Origin: an uncultured Ruminococcus sp.
Lineage (GTDB): Bacteria > Bacillota > Clostridia > Oscillospirales > Ruminococcaceae
DNA length: 64,000 nucleotides
Direction of reading: 5' to 3'
Assembly: GCA_947627445.1 (NCBI GenBank)
Contig: CANQWA010000009.1
Location: forward strand, 1-64,000
The notes beneath the pieces were generated by a model. It was not told where the DNA came from, searched no databases, and saw nothing but the letters and a program-made list of their open reading frames with translations. Positions 7,570 to 15,869 of this stretch are shown here, piece by piece (position 1 is the stretch's first letter; each line of letters opens with the position of its first letter). Made by a program: the position numbers and the translations under genes.

Positions 7570-8814
7570 TTGCCAAAATATAGTTATCGGGCACAGGCAA
7601 TGAGCGGAAAGGTGGTACGCGGCACACAGGCTGCGACCGACCCCGAAGCGCTGCTGACCGCCCTCAAAGAAAAAGACCTGTTTTTGCTGGAGTATAAGCA
7701 GGCGTCTGCCACCGGCTTTGGCTCTAAGCTGAAATCTGCCGAGCTGACGGACTTTTGCCGCCAGCTGGGTACCCTGCTGAATGCCGGCGTATCGGTGATT
7801 CAGGCGTTTAATATCATCTCCAACCGTGAGAGTATATCCAAGTTTGCGAAAAAATGCTTTGCGGAGATCACCACGGACCTGAAACACGGCAAATCTCTGT
7901 CAGAGGCGATGGCAGATCAGGGAAAAGTATTTCCCGAGCTGCTCATCAGCATGGTGCGTTCCGGTGAAGCCAGCGGTAAGATCGGCGACACCTTCCTCTC
8001 CATGGGACAGCATTTCCAAAAGCAGAATCGGATCAAAAAGCAGGTCAAGAGCGCTATGATGTACCCCATTGTGCTGCTGATTCTGCTGATCGGTGTTATC
8101 ATTTTGATGTTTACCTTTATTCTCCCCATGTTCGGCGATATGTTTACGGATATGGAGCTGCCTCTGGTGACACGAATCTTTATGGCAATGAGTAATTCCA
8201 TGACCCATTACTGGTACATCTATATTATTGCAGCGGTAGGTCTTGTGGTAGGTGTGATTTTCCTTCTGCGAACTCCGTCCACCCGGTTTGTCATTGACAG
8301 AATGATCGTCACCATTCCCAAGATCGGTTATCTGGTGCGCATTGTGTATACTGCCAGCTTTTCCCGGACATTGGCTTCCCTGTATACCAGCGGTCTGTCT
8401 ATCGTCAACGCCATTCAGATCTCCCGGGACACGGTGAATAACAAGTATTTGCGTTCCCAGTTTGACAATTGTATCCGAAGCATCCGTACCGGTAACGCCC
8501 TGTCCGATTCCATTCGTGGGATGACGGGATTTGACAGCAAGCTTTCCGATACCATTCGGGTCGGCGAAGAAACCGGTAAGCTGGACGACATGTTGATCTC
8601 TTCCGCAGATGACTATGAATATGAATCCGATTCTGCCATCAAATCTCTGATGTCTGTGATCGAGCCGATTATGATTTGTCTGCTCGGTCTGGTGGTGGCG
8701 ACAGTTATGATCTCCGTACTGGTACCCATGTATTCCATGTACGGCAATATCGATGCAACCTCCGGCGCAATTCTGCCCTTTATCTGGAATTGGATCACAA
8801 GAGGGAGAGTCTGA
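7570..8814 (+). CDS. pilC: PilC/GspF-type inner-membrane platform protein
   Basis: 414 residues, normal for the family. It has two homologous T2SSF domains (about residues 65-190 and 270-390) and membrane segments near residues 165-190, 215-240 and 375-400. The motifs LGTLLNAGVSVIQAF and GEASGKIGDTF (repeated as GEETGKLDDML) are diagnostic. PilC is the platform on which the PilB and PilT motors act. The start is a TTG after GGGAGAG; no ATG fits better. First gene of the assembly operon. Confidence 0.93.
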   Translation: MPKYSYRAQAMSGKVVRGTQAATDPEALLTALKEKDLFLLEYKQASATGFGSKLKSAELTDFCRQLGTLLNAGVSVIQAFNIISNRESISKFAKKCFAEITTDLKHGKSLSEAMADQGKVFPELLISMVRSGEASGKIGDTFLSMGQHFQKQNRIKKQVKSAMMYPIVLLILLIGVIILMFTFILPMFGDMFTDMELPLVTRIFMAMSNSMTHYWYIYIIAAVGLVVGVIFLLRTPSTRFVIDRMIVTIPKIGYLVRIVYTASFSRTLASLYTSGLSIVNAIQISRDTVNNKYLRSQFDNCIRSIRTGNALSDSIRGMTGFDSKLSDTIRVGEETGKLDDMLISSADDYEYESDSAIKSLMSVIEPIMICLLGLVVATVMISVLVPMYSMYGNIDATSGAILPFIWNWITRGRV

Positions 8815-8876
8815 TTTTTCATTATCGCATTCGCCATCCGCAACCGTGACAAACATCATGAAGGAGATAAAACCGT

Positions 8877-9788
8877 ATGAAAACGAAAGGTTACTCGGTT
8901 TGTGTATATATTACGAATAGCAAAATTCAGGTGGTCACAGGCTCGTTTACCAAAAATAAGATTTCGATAAAGAGCTATTGTGAAGAGCCTCTGGATGAGG
9001 GTTGTATGCTCAACGGCATCATCATGAACACCACGAGCGTGCAGGCAACACTGACTGCCATGTGGGAAAAATACAAGCTGCCCACTTCTGGTGTACATCT
9101 GGTGGTCAACGGCAACTCTATCACCGTCAAACAGATGAGGATTCCCCAGACAGCGCCCAATGCAGTTCGCAGTCTGATCCGAACAGAATTTCGTGAGGTG
9201 GAGAATATCCAGAATCTGCTCATTGACTATTCCGTGATCAATCCCCGGAACGCCGACGGCTCGTGCAGTATTCTCGCTGTGCTGTCTACCCGGGAGTTTA
9301 TCATGAATTATGTGAATCTGTTCAAAGAGGCAAAAATTGATATTGATGTGGTTGACCTGATGCAGAATTGCATTATCAAGCTGATGCTCTGGCTGAAATC
9401 CATGCAGAACAAAACGTTTACCGTGTTCATTCTGGACGGAAACATGCTGATGCAGAGTCTGTTTTCGGGCAATGACTTTATTATGACCAGACGAAGCCGT
9501 ATTCTCGCAGATCCGGCTGACCCCGGCTTTGAGCGCGAGATCGGACAGAACATCAACAGTATCATTCAGTTCAACAAGTCGGAGCAGACCGGCGCAGACA
9601 TTACGGATATGTTTTTCTGCGGCTTTCCTCCGGAAGCATTGCCTATCCTGCCCCGTTTTGCAGAAAATTTTGGTGTTACCACACGGGCGTTCCCCGATTA
9701 TCTGCCTACAGAATTGACCATTCCTCAGGGGATGCTTCCCGCAGACTTCATTGTCCTGCTGGGCAGTATGATCCGCTATTCATCTTAA
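8877..9788 (+). CDS. pilM: PilM-like actin-fold assembly protein
   Basis: 303 residues with no signal or membrane segment. Position (after pilC and before two single-pass proteins) and the ribonuclease-H-like start (YSVCVYITNSKIQVVTGSF) match PilM, the cytoplasmic ring that links the PilN/PilO pair to PilB. Typical PilM has about 350 residues, so this one is slightly short and diverged. The start follows GAAGGAGATAAAACC. The call rests on synteny as much as on sequence. Confidence 0.78.
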   Translation: MKTKGYSVCVYITNSKIQVVTGSFTKNKISIKSYCEEPLDEGCMLNGIIMNTTSVQATLTAMWEKYKLPTSGVHLVVNGNSITVKQMRIPQTAPNAVRSLIRTEFREVENIQNLLIDYSVINPRNADGSCSILAVLSTREFIMNYVNLFKEAKIDIDVVDLMQNCIIKLMLWLKSMQNKTFTVFILDGNMLMQSLFSGNDFIMTRRSRILADPADPGFEREIGQNINSIIQFNKSEQTGADITDMFFCGFPPEALPILPRFAENFGVTTRAFPDYLPTELTIPQGMLPADFIVLLGSMIRYSS

Positions 9789-9806
9789 ACGACGGGAGGC
9801 GTACAT

Positions 9807-10529
9807 ATGGCGAAAAAAGCGCCCAAAAAGGACATAAACCTATACCTACTGGTAGCCGGCCCAAAGAAATCCACCATGAAAAAGGGCTTGCTCTTTACGG
9901 TGCTCGGCATTGCCGCTGTGGTACTGATGGCAGTTGGTTTTACTTCCTTGAAGGTATATCAAAGCACACAGGAAAAGCTGGTAGCAGAACTGGAGGAAAA
10001 AACCCAGGATCCAGCGCTTTTGGAAAAGATCGAGCATGTAAACGAGCTGGCAAAGGACATTGCTACCATCCGGACTGCCGGTGATGCCTACGGAGCAGTC
10101 CGCGGAGAGATCGACTATGGCATTCGTTCCAGTTGTGACAATTTCACGCTGGATCTCATTGACAAGCTGATCCATTGTCAGGATTACCGCATCGGGTCGG
10201 AAATGGAGCAGATCGCCGCCATTACGGCAGTCTCTTACGACGGACAGACGCTGCATATCTCGGCAACTTCTCCGGATAGTCAGTATGTTTCTTCCTTTGT
10301 CTATAATCTGACACGTCTGAACATCTTCTCCGATGTCAGCTATTCCAGCTATACCCGTTCCGAAGTGGAAGACGAGAACGGTGAGGTCACGGTTTCTTAT
10401 GCCTACACCATTGATGCTGTATTTGTGACACATGAATACAATGACGCAGAAGAAAATCCAGAAGCCACTGGCGAAGGTGAAACTACCGATGATACAACAA
10501 CGGGCACAGAGGAGGTGGCTGCACAATGA
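9807..10529 (+). CDS. pilN: PilN-like pilus assembly protein
   Basis: 240 residues. The N-terminal KKDINLYLL motif is the PilN segment that docks into PilM; a membrane helix (about residues 28-48), a coiled coil (TQEKLVAELEEKT) and a ferredoxin-like periplasmic-type domain follow. The acidic, Thr-rich tail (EENPEATGEGETT) is unusual. It overlaps the next gene by four bases (ATGA), indicating translational coupling. Confidence 0.83.
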   Translation: MAKKAPKKDINLYLLVAGPKKSTMKKGLLFTVLGIAAVVLMAVGFTSLKVYQSTQEKLVAELEEKTQDPALLEKIEHVNELAKDIATIRTAGDAYGAVRGEIDYGIRSSCDNFTLDLIDKLIHCQDYRIGSEMEQIAAITAVSYDGQTLHISATSPDSQYVSSFVYNLTRLNIFSDVSYSSYTRSEVEDENGEVTVSYAYTIDAVFVTHEYNDAEENPEATGEGETTDDTTTGTEEVAAQ

Positions 10530-11275
10530 CCATGGAAGTCACAAGAAAACAGGCGATTCTCTTAGCGGTACTTGGTGTTGTACTGGTTCTGATCATTTAC
10601 GTACAGCTTCTGATTCGTCCCACATGGAACAAAATCAGCGAAGCAAAGGAACAGGCAGACACCCTGAATCAGCAATATGAAACGCTGCTCCAGCAGGCAG
10701 AAAGCTATGACATGAACCTGCAAGCGCTGGAGGACTGGCGTGTCAAAAACAGCGAAGAGACCAGCAAGCTCTATCCTCTGAGTAAGCCGGAGCGTATTGA
10801 CAATTTCCTAAACTCTGTCATTCACCAATGCGGTGCGACCATTACCGGTCTGGATGTTGCAAAAACACAGCAGTATTACATTGATGCAGAAAATAATCTC
10901 ATACTGGCTGATCCCGATGTGGTAGAAGAAGAAGCCGGAGACGGCTCCATGAACGGCGAAGAAGCCGCAACCTATACGGCGACCGGTGAATACCGGATGG
11001 ATTTGACGTATTCCATGAGCGGAAACTATGAGGATATGTGCCAGCTGATGGATTTTCTGAATAAAGTATCATTTCTCGGTCTGACATCCTATTCTTTTGA
11101 CAGCGTTGAGGACGAAGAAACCCATGAATTTGTCGATGACTATACCTTTACCATGACCATTTCGGCATATATGTATAAGGATCCGCTGAAAACCTTAGAG
11201 ATCGAAGAGACCAGCGATCAATCCCTGGAAGAATCTACCGATGAGGTGCTTGCTAACACCAACACCAACACATAA
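10526..11275 (+). CDS. pilO: PilO-like pilus assembly protein
   Basis: 249 residues: one N-terminal membrane helix (ILLAVLGVVLVLIIYVQLL), a coiled coil of about 50 residues, and a PilO-type domain with a duplicated alpha/beta arrangement (GEYRMDLTYSMSGNYEDMCQ). PilO normally pairs with PilN. No PilP or secretin PilQ follows, as expected for a single-membrane firmicute. The acidic C-terminal tail rich in Glu/Thr/Asn resembles that of the PilN-like protein. Confidence 0.82.
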   Translation: MTMEVTRKQAILLAVLGVVLVLIIYVQLLIRPTWNKISEAKEQADTLNQQYETLLQQAESYDMNLQALEDWRVKNSEETSKLYPLSKPERIDNFLNSVIHQCGATITGLDVAKTQQYYIDAENNLILADPDVVEEEAGDGSMNGEEAATYTATGEYRMDLTYSMSGNYEDMCQLMDFLNKVSFLGLTSYSFDSVEDEETHEFVDDYTFTMTISAYMYKDPLKTLEIEETSDQSLEESTDEVLANTNTNT

Positions 11276-11388
11276 GGAACCGTCAAGAGATCCGTAGATA
11301 CTTTTGTTGGATATCGTGTTGCAAATCAGCTGGTTTTCGTTCCAGAAACTATCATTTTAACTCTTTAAGAACCCTAAGTAGGTGATGG

Positions 11389-11877
11389 ATGATGAAACAA
11401 GCGAAAAACTGCCGCCGCGGATCTGCCATGCTGTGGTCTGTTATGGTGATGCTGATGATCGCCATTATTGTCAGCGGTATCATCATGATCAGCCGGTTGT
11501 ATTTCACGCGGGAGCGTGACGAAAACTATCAGCTTCAGGCACAGCTATATGCGGAGTCTGCGGTAGAGATCATCAGAGATGATATTGTCGGCAATCAGGA
11601 GCTGAGTGCCTATGTCAGCGATAGCAATACCACCAATACTTATACGCTGGAATTTCCGGATGCCAGCAACTGGGATTGTACGGTGACAGTGAGCCATTCT
11701 GTGGTCAATCTTTCATCAGACGAAACCAAAAAGAAGAGCGGTCAGATCTATCTCACCGCACGGGTTATGCGTGAAACCTCTGGCGGCAAAAAACTGGAGA
11801 TGGCAGAGGTCTGTGCGAAGATGCATTTTGATGATGCCACAAACAAATGGGAATTTGATGGTTATTATAACTTGTAA
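11389..11877 (+). CDS. PilX/GspK-like minor pilin
   Basis: 162 residues with a short basic leader ending CRRG|SAMLWSVMVMLMIAI. The cleavage glycine and the hydrophobic helix are present, but Glu at +5 is replaced by Trp, as in GspK/PilX-type subunits that cap the pilus and need no Glu5 partner. A Glu/Asp-rich segment follows (YAESAVEIIRDDI). The start ATG-ATG lies behind GTAGGTGATGG. It sits 113 bases after pilO with no visible terminator between, so it is probably in the same operon. Confidence 0.75.
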   Translation: MMKQAKNCRRGSAMLWSVMVMLMIAIIVSGIIMISRLYFTRERDENYQLQAQLYAESAVEIIRDDIVGNQELSAYVSDSNTTNTYTLEFPDASNWDCTVTVSHSVVNLSSDETKKKSGQIYLTARVMRETSGGKKLEMAEVCAKMHFDDATNKWEFDGYYNL

Positions 11878-11895
11878 TGCAGGAGGCGACTCTCG

Positions 11896-12204
11896 ATGCG
11901 GAAGAAACACAAGGGTACAACAATCGTTGAAGTCGTGGTGTCTTTTGCCTTGATTTCACTTTCACTTGCCATGGGTATGGCAGGCATTTCCTGCGGTGCA
12001 CACTTTATGAACGAGGGCGCGCGGCTGAAAAATGAGGAACGTAAGACGGCTGTGCAGGAGCTGAAAACAGGCACACCTGTGGAAACGCCTGTGAAGATCT
12101 ATATTACCGACAGTGATGACGTGTCAGCCAGAAGAGAAGTGGACGTCACAGAAGTTTCGGCAAATGGCTTCAAGCGGTATGAACTGATCGGAGGCGGTCC
12201 ATGA
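11896..12204 (+). CDS. Minor prepilin-like protein (PilV/GspI-like)
   Basis: 102 residues with a 7-residue leader and cleavage site KG|TTIVEVVVSFALIS; Glu is at +5 and +1 is Thr rather than Phe. The short soluble region (about 65 residues) is highly charged. Size and order (X, V, W) fit the minor pseudopilins that prime pilus assembly. It is preceded by AGGAGGCG and overlaps the next gene by four bases. Confidence 0.78.
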   Translation: MRKKHKGTTIVEVVVSFALISLSLAMGMAGISCGAHFMNEGARLKNEERKTAVQELKTGTPVETPVKIYITDSDDVSARREVDVTEVSANGFKRYELIGGGP

Positions 12205-12788
12205 TGAAAAAGCGGAAAAAGAATCTCAAGGGCTTTACTCTGGCGGAAGAGGTCATCACAGTCATTCTAATCGGCATTTTGATTGTGACTGCCACAGGTA
12301 TTCTCATGAGCGCCATCCGCATCTTTTCACAGAATGTGATCTCTCTGAATGCACAGGCGAGAGGCATAGCGGTCATGGATCAGCTGACAGATAACCTGAC
12401 CTATGCCAAAAAATTGGAGACGGTGAACAGCACCAGCGCATTTTCTACAGATGCCGCCAATCCGTGCTCTTATGAGATGATATTGTATCCGGAAACCACT
12501 GGGGACAATAATTCTCTTAGCAGCAATGTCCGGCTGAAATATGTGTCCGGCAATACATGGCAGACACCGGTACAGAATAAGCTCTGTCAGCTGAATTCCT
12601 ATGAGGTGGAGTATAACATTGAGGCAAACGGCAGCTTTGCTGTTATCAAGCTGGAAGTCAAACGCCATGGCAAAACATGGTATACCGAGCATCGGACGAT
12701 AGAATTGAAAAACGACCCCCTGAACGGCAGTACATTTACCTATACCAGTACAGGCGGGGAATATTTGTATATCGGCAGCTTGGAATAA
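12201..12788 (+). CDS. Minor prepilin-like protein (PilW/GspJ-like)
   Basis: 195 residues with the prepilin site NLKG|FTLAEEVITVILIGILI (Glu at +5 and +6) and a long beta-rich soluble domain, the usual GspJ/PilW build. ATGA overlap with the preceding gene shows coupling. With the PilX-like and PilV-like proteins it probably forms the pilus tip initiation complex. Confidence 0.78.
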   Translation: MMKKRKKNLKGFTLAEEVITVILIGILIVTATGILMSAIRIFSQNVISLNAQARGIAVMDQLTDNLTYAKKLETVNSTSAFSTDAANPCSYEMILYPETTGDNNSLSSNVRLKYVSGNTWQTPVQNKLCQLNSYEVEYNIEANGSFAVIKLEVKRHGKTWYTEHRTIELKNDPLNGSTFTYTSTGGEYLYIGSLE

Positions 12789-13054
12789 TTTGTGATGCGA
12801 TGCAATCCATTCGATAAGAGCCTGTCTGGTATCTGGAGATAATCGGATTTTGAAGCAGATTTTCGTCCTGACTATGAACGTCCGATGCAGGAATCCTGCA
12901 TGTATCTCAAGGAGGACGGGCTGAGTCAAAACAGAAAAATGCCGGAAAACGGCGATGGAAAGAACCGAAACAAGCTCTGAGAACCTGCCGGAAAAACAGG
13001 CGCATGTTCTTGTGCAGACAGGTTCTAAACGCATTTTAAGAAGGGTGAGAGAAA
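12789..13054 (+). other. Intergenic region before pilB
   Basis: 266 bases without a supported gene. Near its end AGAACCTGCC...GACAGGTTCT (12981-13026) forms an imperfect palindrome of the AGAACCTG family seen elsewhere. No promoter of good quality was found, so pilB may be read from the upstream promoter. Confidence 0.5.
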
Positions 13055-14734
13055 TTGCAGAATTTACCAATTGGTGAAGTGCTGAAGGAATACGGCTATA
13101 TTACGCAAGAGCAGATCGAACAGGCACTACAATATCAGAAGTCACAGACCGGCGGCAAAAAAGCACGTCTGGGTACGCTGCTTGTGGAAATGGGCTTTGT
13201 CACTGAGCTGCAAGTATTACAAGCGCTCGGTTTGAAGCTGGATCTTCAAATGGTCAATCTGGAAGAGTACGATGTCGATGTCGATGTCGCTGCAAAAATA
13301 CCGAAGCAGCTTGCAGAAAAGTATAACGTCATTGCCGTTTCTGAGAACGACGGCAGATTGCAGCTGGTCATGTCAGACCCGCTGAACTTCTATGCACAAG
13401 AGGACATCCGGCAGATCGTGGATATGCCTCTGGAAGTCCTGCTGTGTGAGGAGGCGAAGATCCGGAAGGCCATCGAGAACTACTATTCAGAGATCAGTAC
13501 CAAGCAGGCGGCGAAAAAGGCGAATATTTCTGTTGAAGACATCGAAGTGCCTCAGCTGACAGCAGATGATGCAGATGACGACGTACCGATCATCAAGCTG
13601 ATCAACTCTCTGCTGGTACGCGGCTACAGCACCAATACCAGTGATATTCATATTGAGCCGGCGAAGGAATATACCCAGGTTCGTATGCGTATTGACGGTG
13701 AAATGGTCAGCTACCTCACACTGGAAAAATCTCTGCACAATTCCATCGTTGCCCGTATCAAGATCATGAGCAACCTGAATATTGCAGAAAAACGTGTGCC
13801 TCAGGACGGTAACTTCCACGTTGTCCTGGAGGGCATTGAGATTAGTATGCGTGTGTCTGTGCTTCCTACCACACACGGCGAAAAGGTCGTTATGCGTTAT
13901 CTGACCTCGGATACGAAGATCGATCACGCTGGACGGTTCGGTATGAATGAGCATTCTTACAATTTGTTGATGAAAATGATGTCAGCCCCCAACGGCATCA
14001 TTTATATCACAGGACCTACCGGTTCGGGTAAAACCACGACGCTGTACATGGTACTCCAGTATCTGGCACAGCGACCGGTAAACATCTCAACCATCGAGGA
14101 TCCGGTGGAAAAAGATCTGCCGGGCATCACACAAACATCCGTCAACGTTGCCGCAGGGATGACTTTTGCCGTGGGACTTCGTGCGCTGCTTCGTCAGGAT
14201 CCGGATATCATCATGATCGGTGAGACACGTGACGGTGAGACTGCTGAGATCTCCGTACGTTCTGCCATCACCGGACACCTGGTAGTTTCCACACTGCATA
14301 CCAACGATGCAATCTCCTCCATTGTACGTCTGGCAGATATGGGCGTTGCGCCGTATCTGATCTCCAACTCTGTAGTCGGCATTGTGGCACAGCGTCTGGT
14401 GCGTAAGGTCTGCCAGTACTGTAAGTATGAAACCGATGCTACGCCGGAGGACATTGCCATCATCGGAGAAGGCATTCCTAAGATCTGGAGAGGCAAGGGC
14501 TGTAAGGTGTGCAGCAACACAGGATATAAAGGAAGAATCTCCATTCACGAGATGGTTTATATTGACAAACACCTGAAACGAATGATCGCCAATGGTGCTG
14601 ACAGCGAAGAAATGACGAAATATGCAAAAGAGTCCCAGGGAATGCAGTTTCTTCTGGACAGCGCTATTGAACTGGTAAAGGAAGGCGTTACCACGCCGGA
14701 AGAAGTACAGAAGATCGCATATTACTCCGATTAA
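13055..14734 (+). CDS. pilB: PilB/GspE-type pilus extension ATPase
   Basis: 559 residues, full length. Two tandem MshEN-like motifs at the N-terminus (IGEVLKEYGYITQEQIEQAL and RLGTLLVEMGFVTELQVLQAL) precede the N2 domain and the ATPase core. The core has Walker A GPTGSGKTT, Asp box, Walker B (DPDIIMIGETRD) and His box (STLHTNDA). A zinc-binding CxxC...CxxC pair near the C-terminus (CQYC, CKVC) is characteristic of PilB. It powers pilin polymerisation. The start is TTG behind AAGGGTGAG. The tandem N-terminal motifs suggest c-di-GMP control, by family analogy. Confidence 0.95.
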   Translation: MQNLPIGEVLKEYGYITQEQIEQALQYQKSQTGGKKARLGTLLVEMGFVTELQVLQALGLKLDLQMVNLEEYDVDVDVAAKIPKQLAEKYNVIAVSENDGRLQLVMSDPLNFYAQEDIRQIVDMPLEVLLCEEAKIRKAIENYYSEISTKQAAKKANISVEDIEVPQLTADDADDDVPIIKLINSLLVRGYSTNTSDIHIEPAKEYTQVRMRIDGEMVSYLTLEKSLHNSIVARIKIMSNLNIAEKRVPQDGNFHVVLEGIEISMRVSVLPTTHGEKVVMRYLTSDTKIDHAGRFGMNEHSYNLLMKMMSAPNGIIYITGPTGSGKTTTLYMVLQYLAQRPVNISTIEDPVEKDLPGITQTSVNVAAGMTFAVGLRALLRQDPDIIMIGETRDGETAEISVRSAITGHLVVSTLHTNDAISSIVRLADMGVAPYLISNSVVGIVAQRLVRKVCQYCKYETDATPEDIAIIGEGIPKIWRGKGCKVCSNTGYKGRISIHEMVYIDKHLKRMIANGADSEEMTKYAKESQGMQFLLDSAIELVKEGVTTPEEVQKIAYYSD

Positions 14735-14771
14735 CGGAATGAAATGGCATACAGAAAGGTGCGTAATTGTT

Positions 14772-15821
14772 ATGACAATGAATGAATTGATTATGAAGGC
14801 ACGGGAACGGAAATGCTCCGATATTCACATCACCGAGGGAATGCCGGTTTCCTTCCGTATTCACGGACAGCTGGTAGACAGCGGGTTTGCATTTCCGGCA
14901 GAGGAAACCAAGCAAATGATTCTCTCTATGATGAGTCCGGAGCAGATTGCACAACTGGACGGCGGTGACGATGTGGACTTTGCCATTGAGACGCCGGACT
15001 ACTGCCGTCAGCGTGTCAACGTATTCAAACAGATGAAAAAAACAGCAGCCACCATCCGACTGCTGAACAATACGATTCCGACTCTGGAACAGCTGAAAAT
15101 GCCCAAGGTACTGCAAGAAATGGCAGATCAGCCCCGTGGTCTGATTCTGGTAACAGGACCGACCGGCTCGGGTAAATCCACCACATTGTCTGCCATGATC
15201 GACTATATCAACAAAAATCGTGCCGAACATATCATCACCATCGAGGATCCGGTGGAATATGTGTATGAATGCGGCATGTCCGTGATCCATCAGCGTGAGA
15301 TCGGCGTGGATTCCAAGAGCTTTGCCGATTCTCTGCGTTCTTCTCTTCGTGAAGATCCGGATGTGATCCTCGTGGGAGAAATGCGTGACTATGAGACGAT
15401 TTCCGCTGCCATCACGGCGGCAGAAACCGGACACCTGGTCATGTCCACCCTGCATACCACCGGTGCTGCTGCGACCTTGGATCGTATCATCGACAGCTGT
15501 CCGCCCCACGGACAGAATCAGGTGCGGACGCAGCTTTCCACGATTTTGAAGGGTGTTATCACCCAGGCGCTTGTGCCCTTGGCAACCGGCGGCGGACGTG
15601 TGGCAGCCACCGAGATCCTGGTGGGAACAGAAGCCGTAGGAAGTCTGATCCGTGAAAACAAGTGCTTCCAGTTACCTACCGTCATGCAGTCCAGTGCTGC
15701 ACTGGGTATGCATACGCTGAACGCAGACCTGGCAAGACTATTCCGTCAGGGCGTGATCAGCAGAGAAGATGCCATTCGTGTATCCAACAACAAAAATGAA
15801 GTTCTCGACTTGTTGAGTTGA
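14772..15821 (+). CDS. pilT: PilT retraction ATPase
   Basis: 349 residues from the ATG at 14772 (behind GAAAGGTGCG); the ORF-track start 11 codons earlier has no good ribosome-binding site. CSDIHITEGMPV is the PilT N-terminal signature; Walker A GPTGSGKST, Walker B (DPDVILVGEMRD) and the His box (STLHTTGA) are intact. PilT depolymerises the pilus, so this system is expected to retract, giving twitching or pulling of bound substrate. It follows pilB after 37 bases. Confidence 0.95.
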   Translation: MTMNELIMKARERKCSDIHITEGMPVSFRIHGQLVDSGFAFPAEETKQMILSMMSPEQIAQLDGGDDVDFAIETPDYCRQRVNVFKQMKKTAATIRLLNNTIPTLEQLKMPKVLQEMADQPRGLILVTGPTGSGKSTTLSAMIDYINKNRAEHIITIEDPVEYVYECGMSVIHQREIGVDSKSFADSLRSSLREDPDVILVGEMRDYETISAAITAAETGHLVMSTLHTTGAAATLDRIIDSCPPHGQNQVRTQLSTILKGVITQALVPLATGGGRVAATEILVGTEAVGSLIRENKCFQLPTVMQSSAALGMHTLNADLARLFRQGVISREDAIRVSNNKNEVLDLLS

Positions 15822-15830
15822 CGTTTTGTC

Positions 15831-15851
15831 AGAACCTGTCTGCATCAGAAA
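15831..15851 (+). repeat. AGAACCTGTCT-CATCAGAAA short dispersed repeat before the giant prepilin
   Basis: AGAACCTGTCTGCATCAGAA lies between the pilT stop and the giant prepilin start, 18 bases before that ATG, and its 3' end runs into the AAAGGAAAGAGG ribosome-binding site. Confidence 0.6.
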
Positions 15852-15869
15852 GGAAAGAGGTGTGTCCAT

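Noticed and set aside
7900-8859. 319-codon minus-strand ORF opposite pilC
   Set aside because: Composition (His/Gln/Asp-rich) and position show it is the reverse-frame shadow of pilC.
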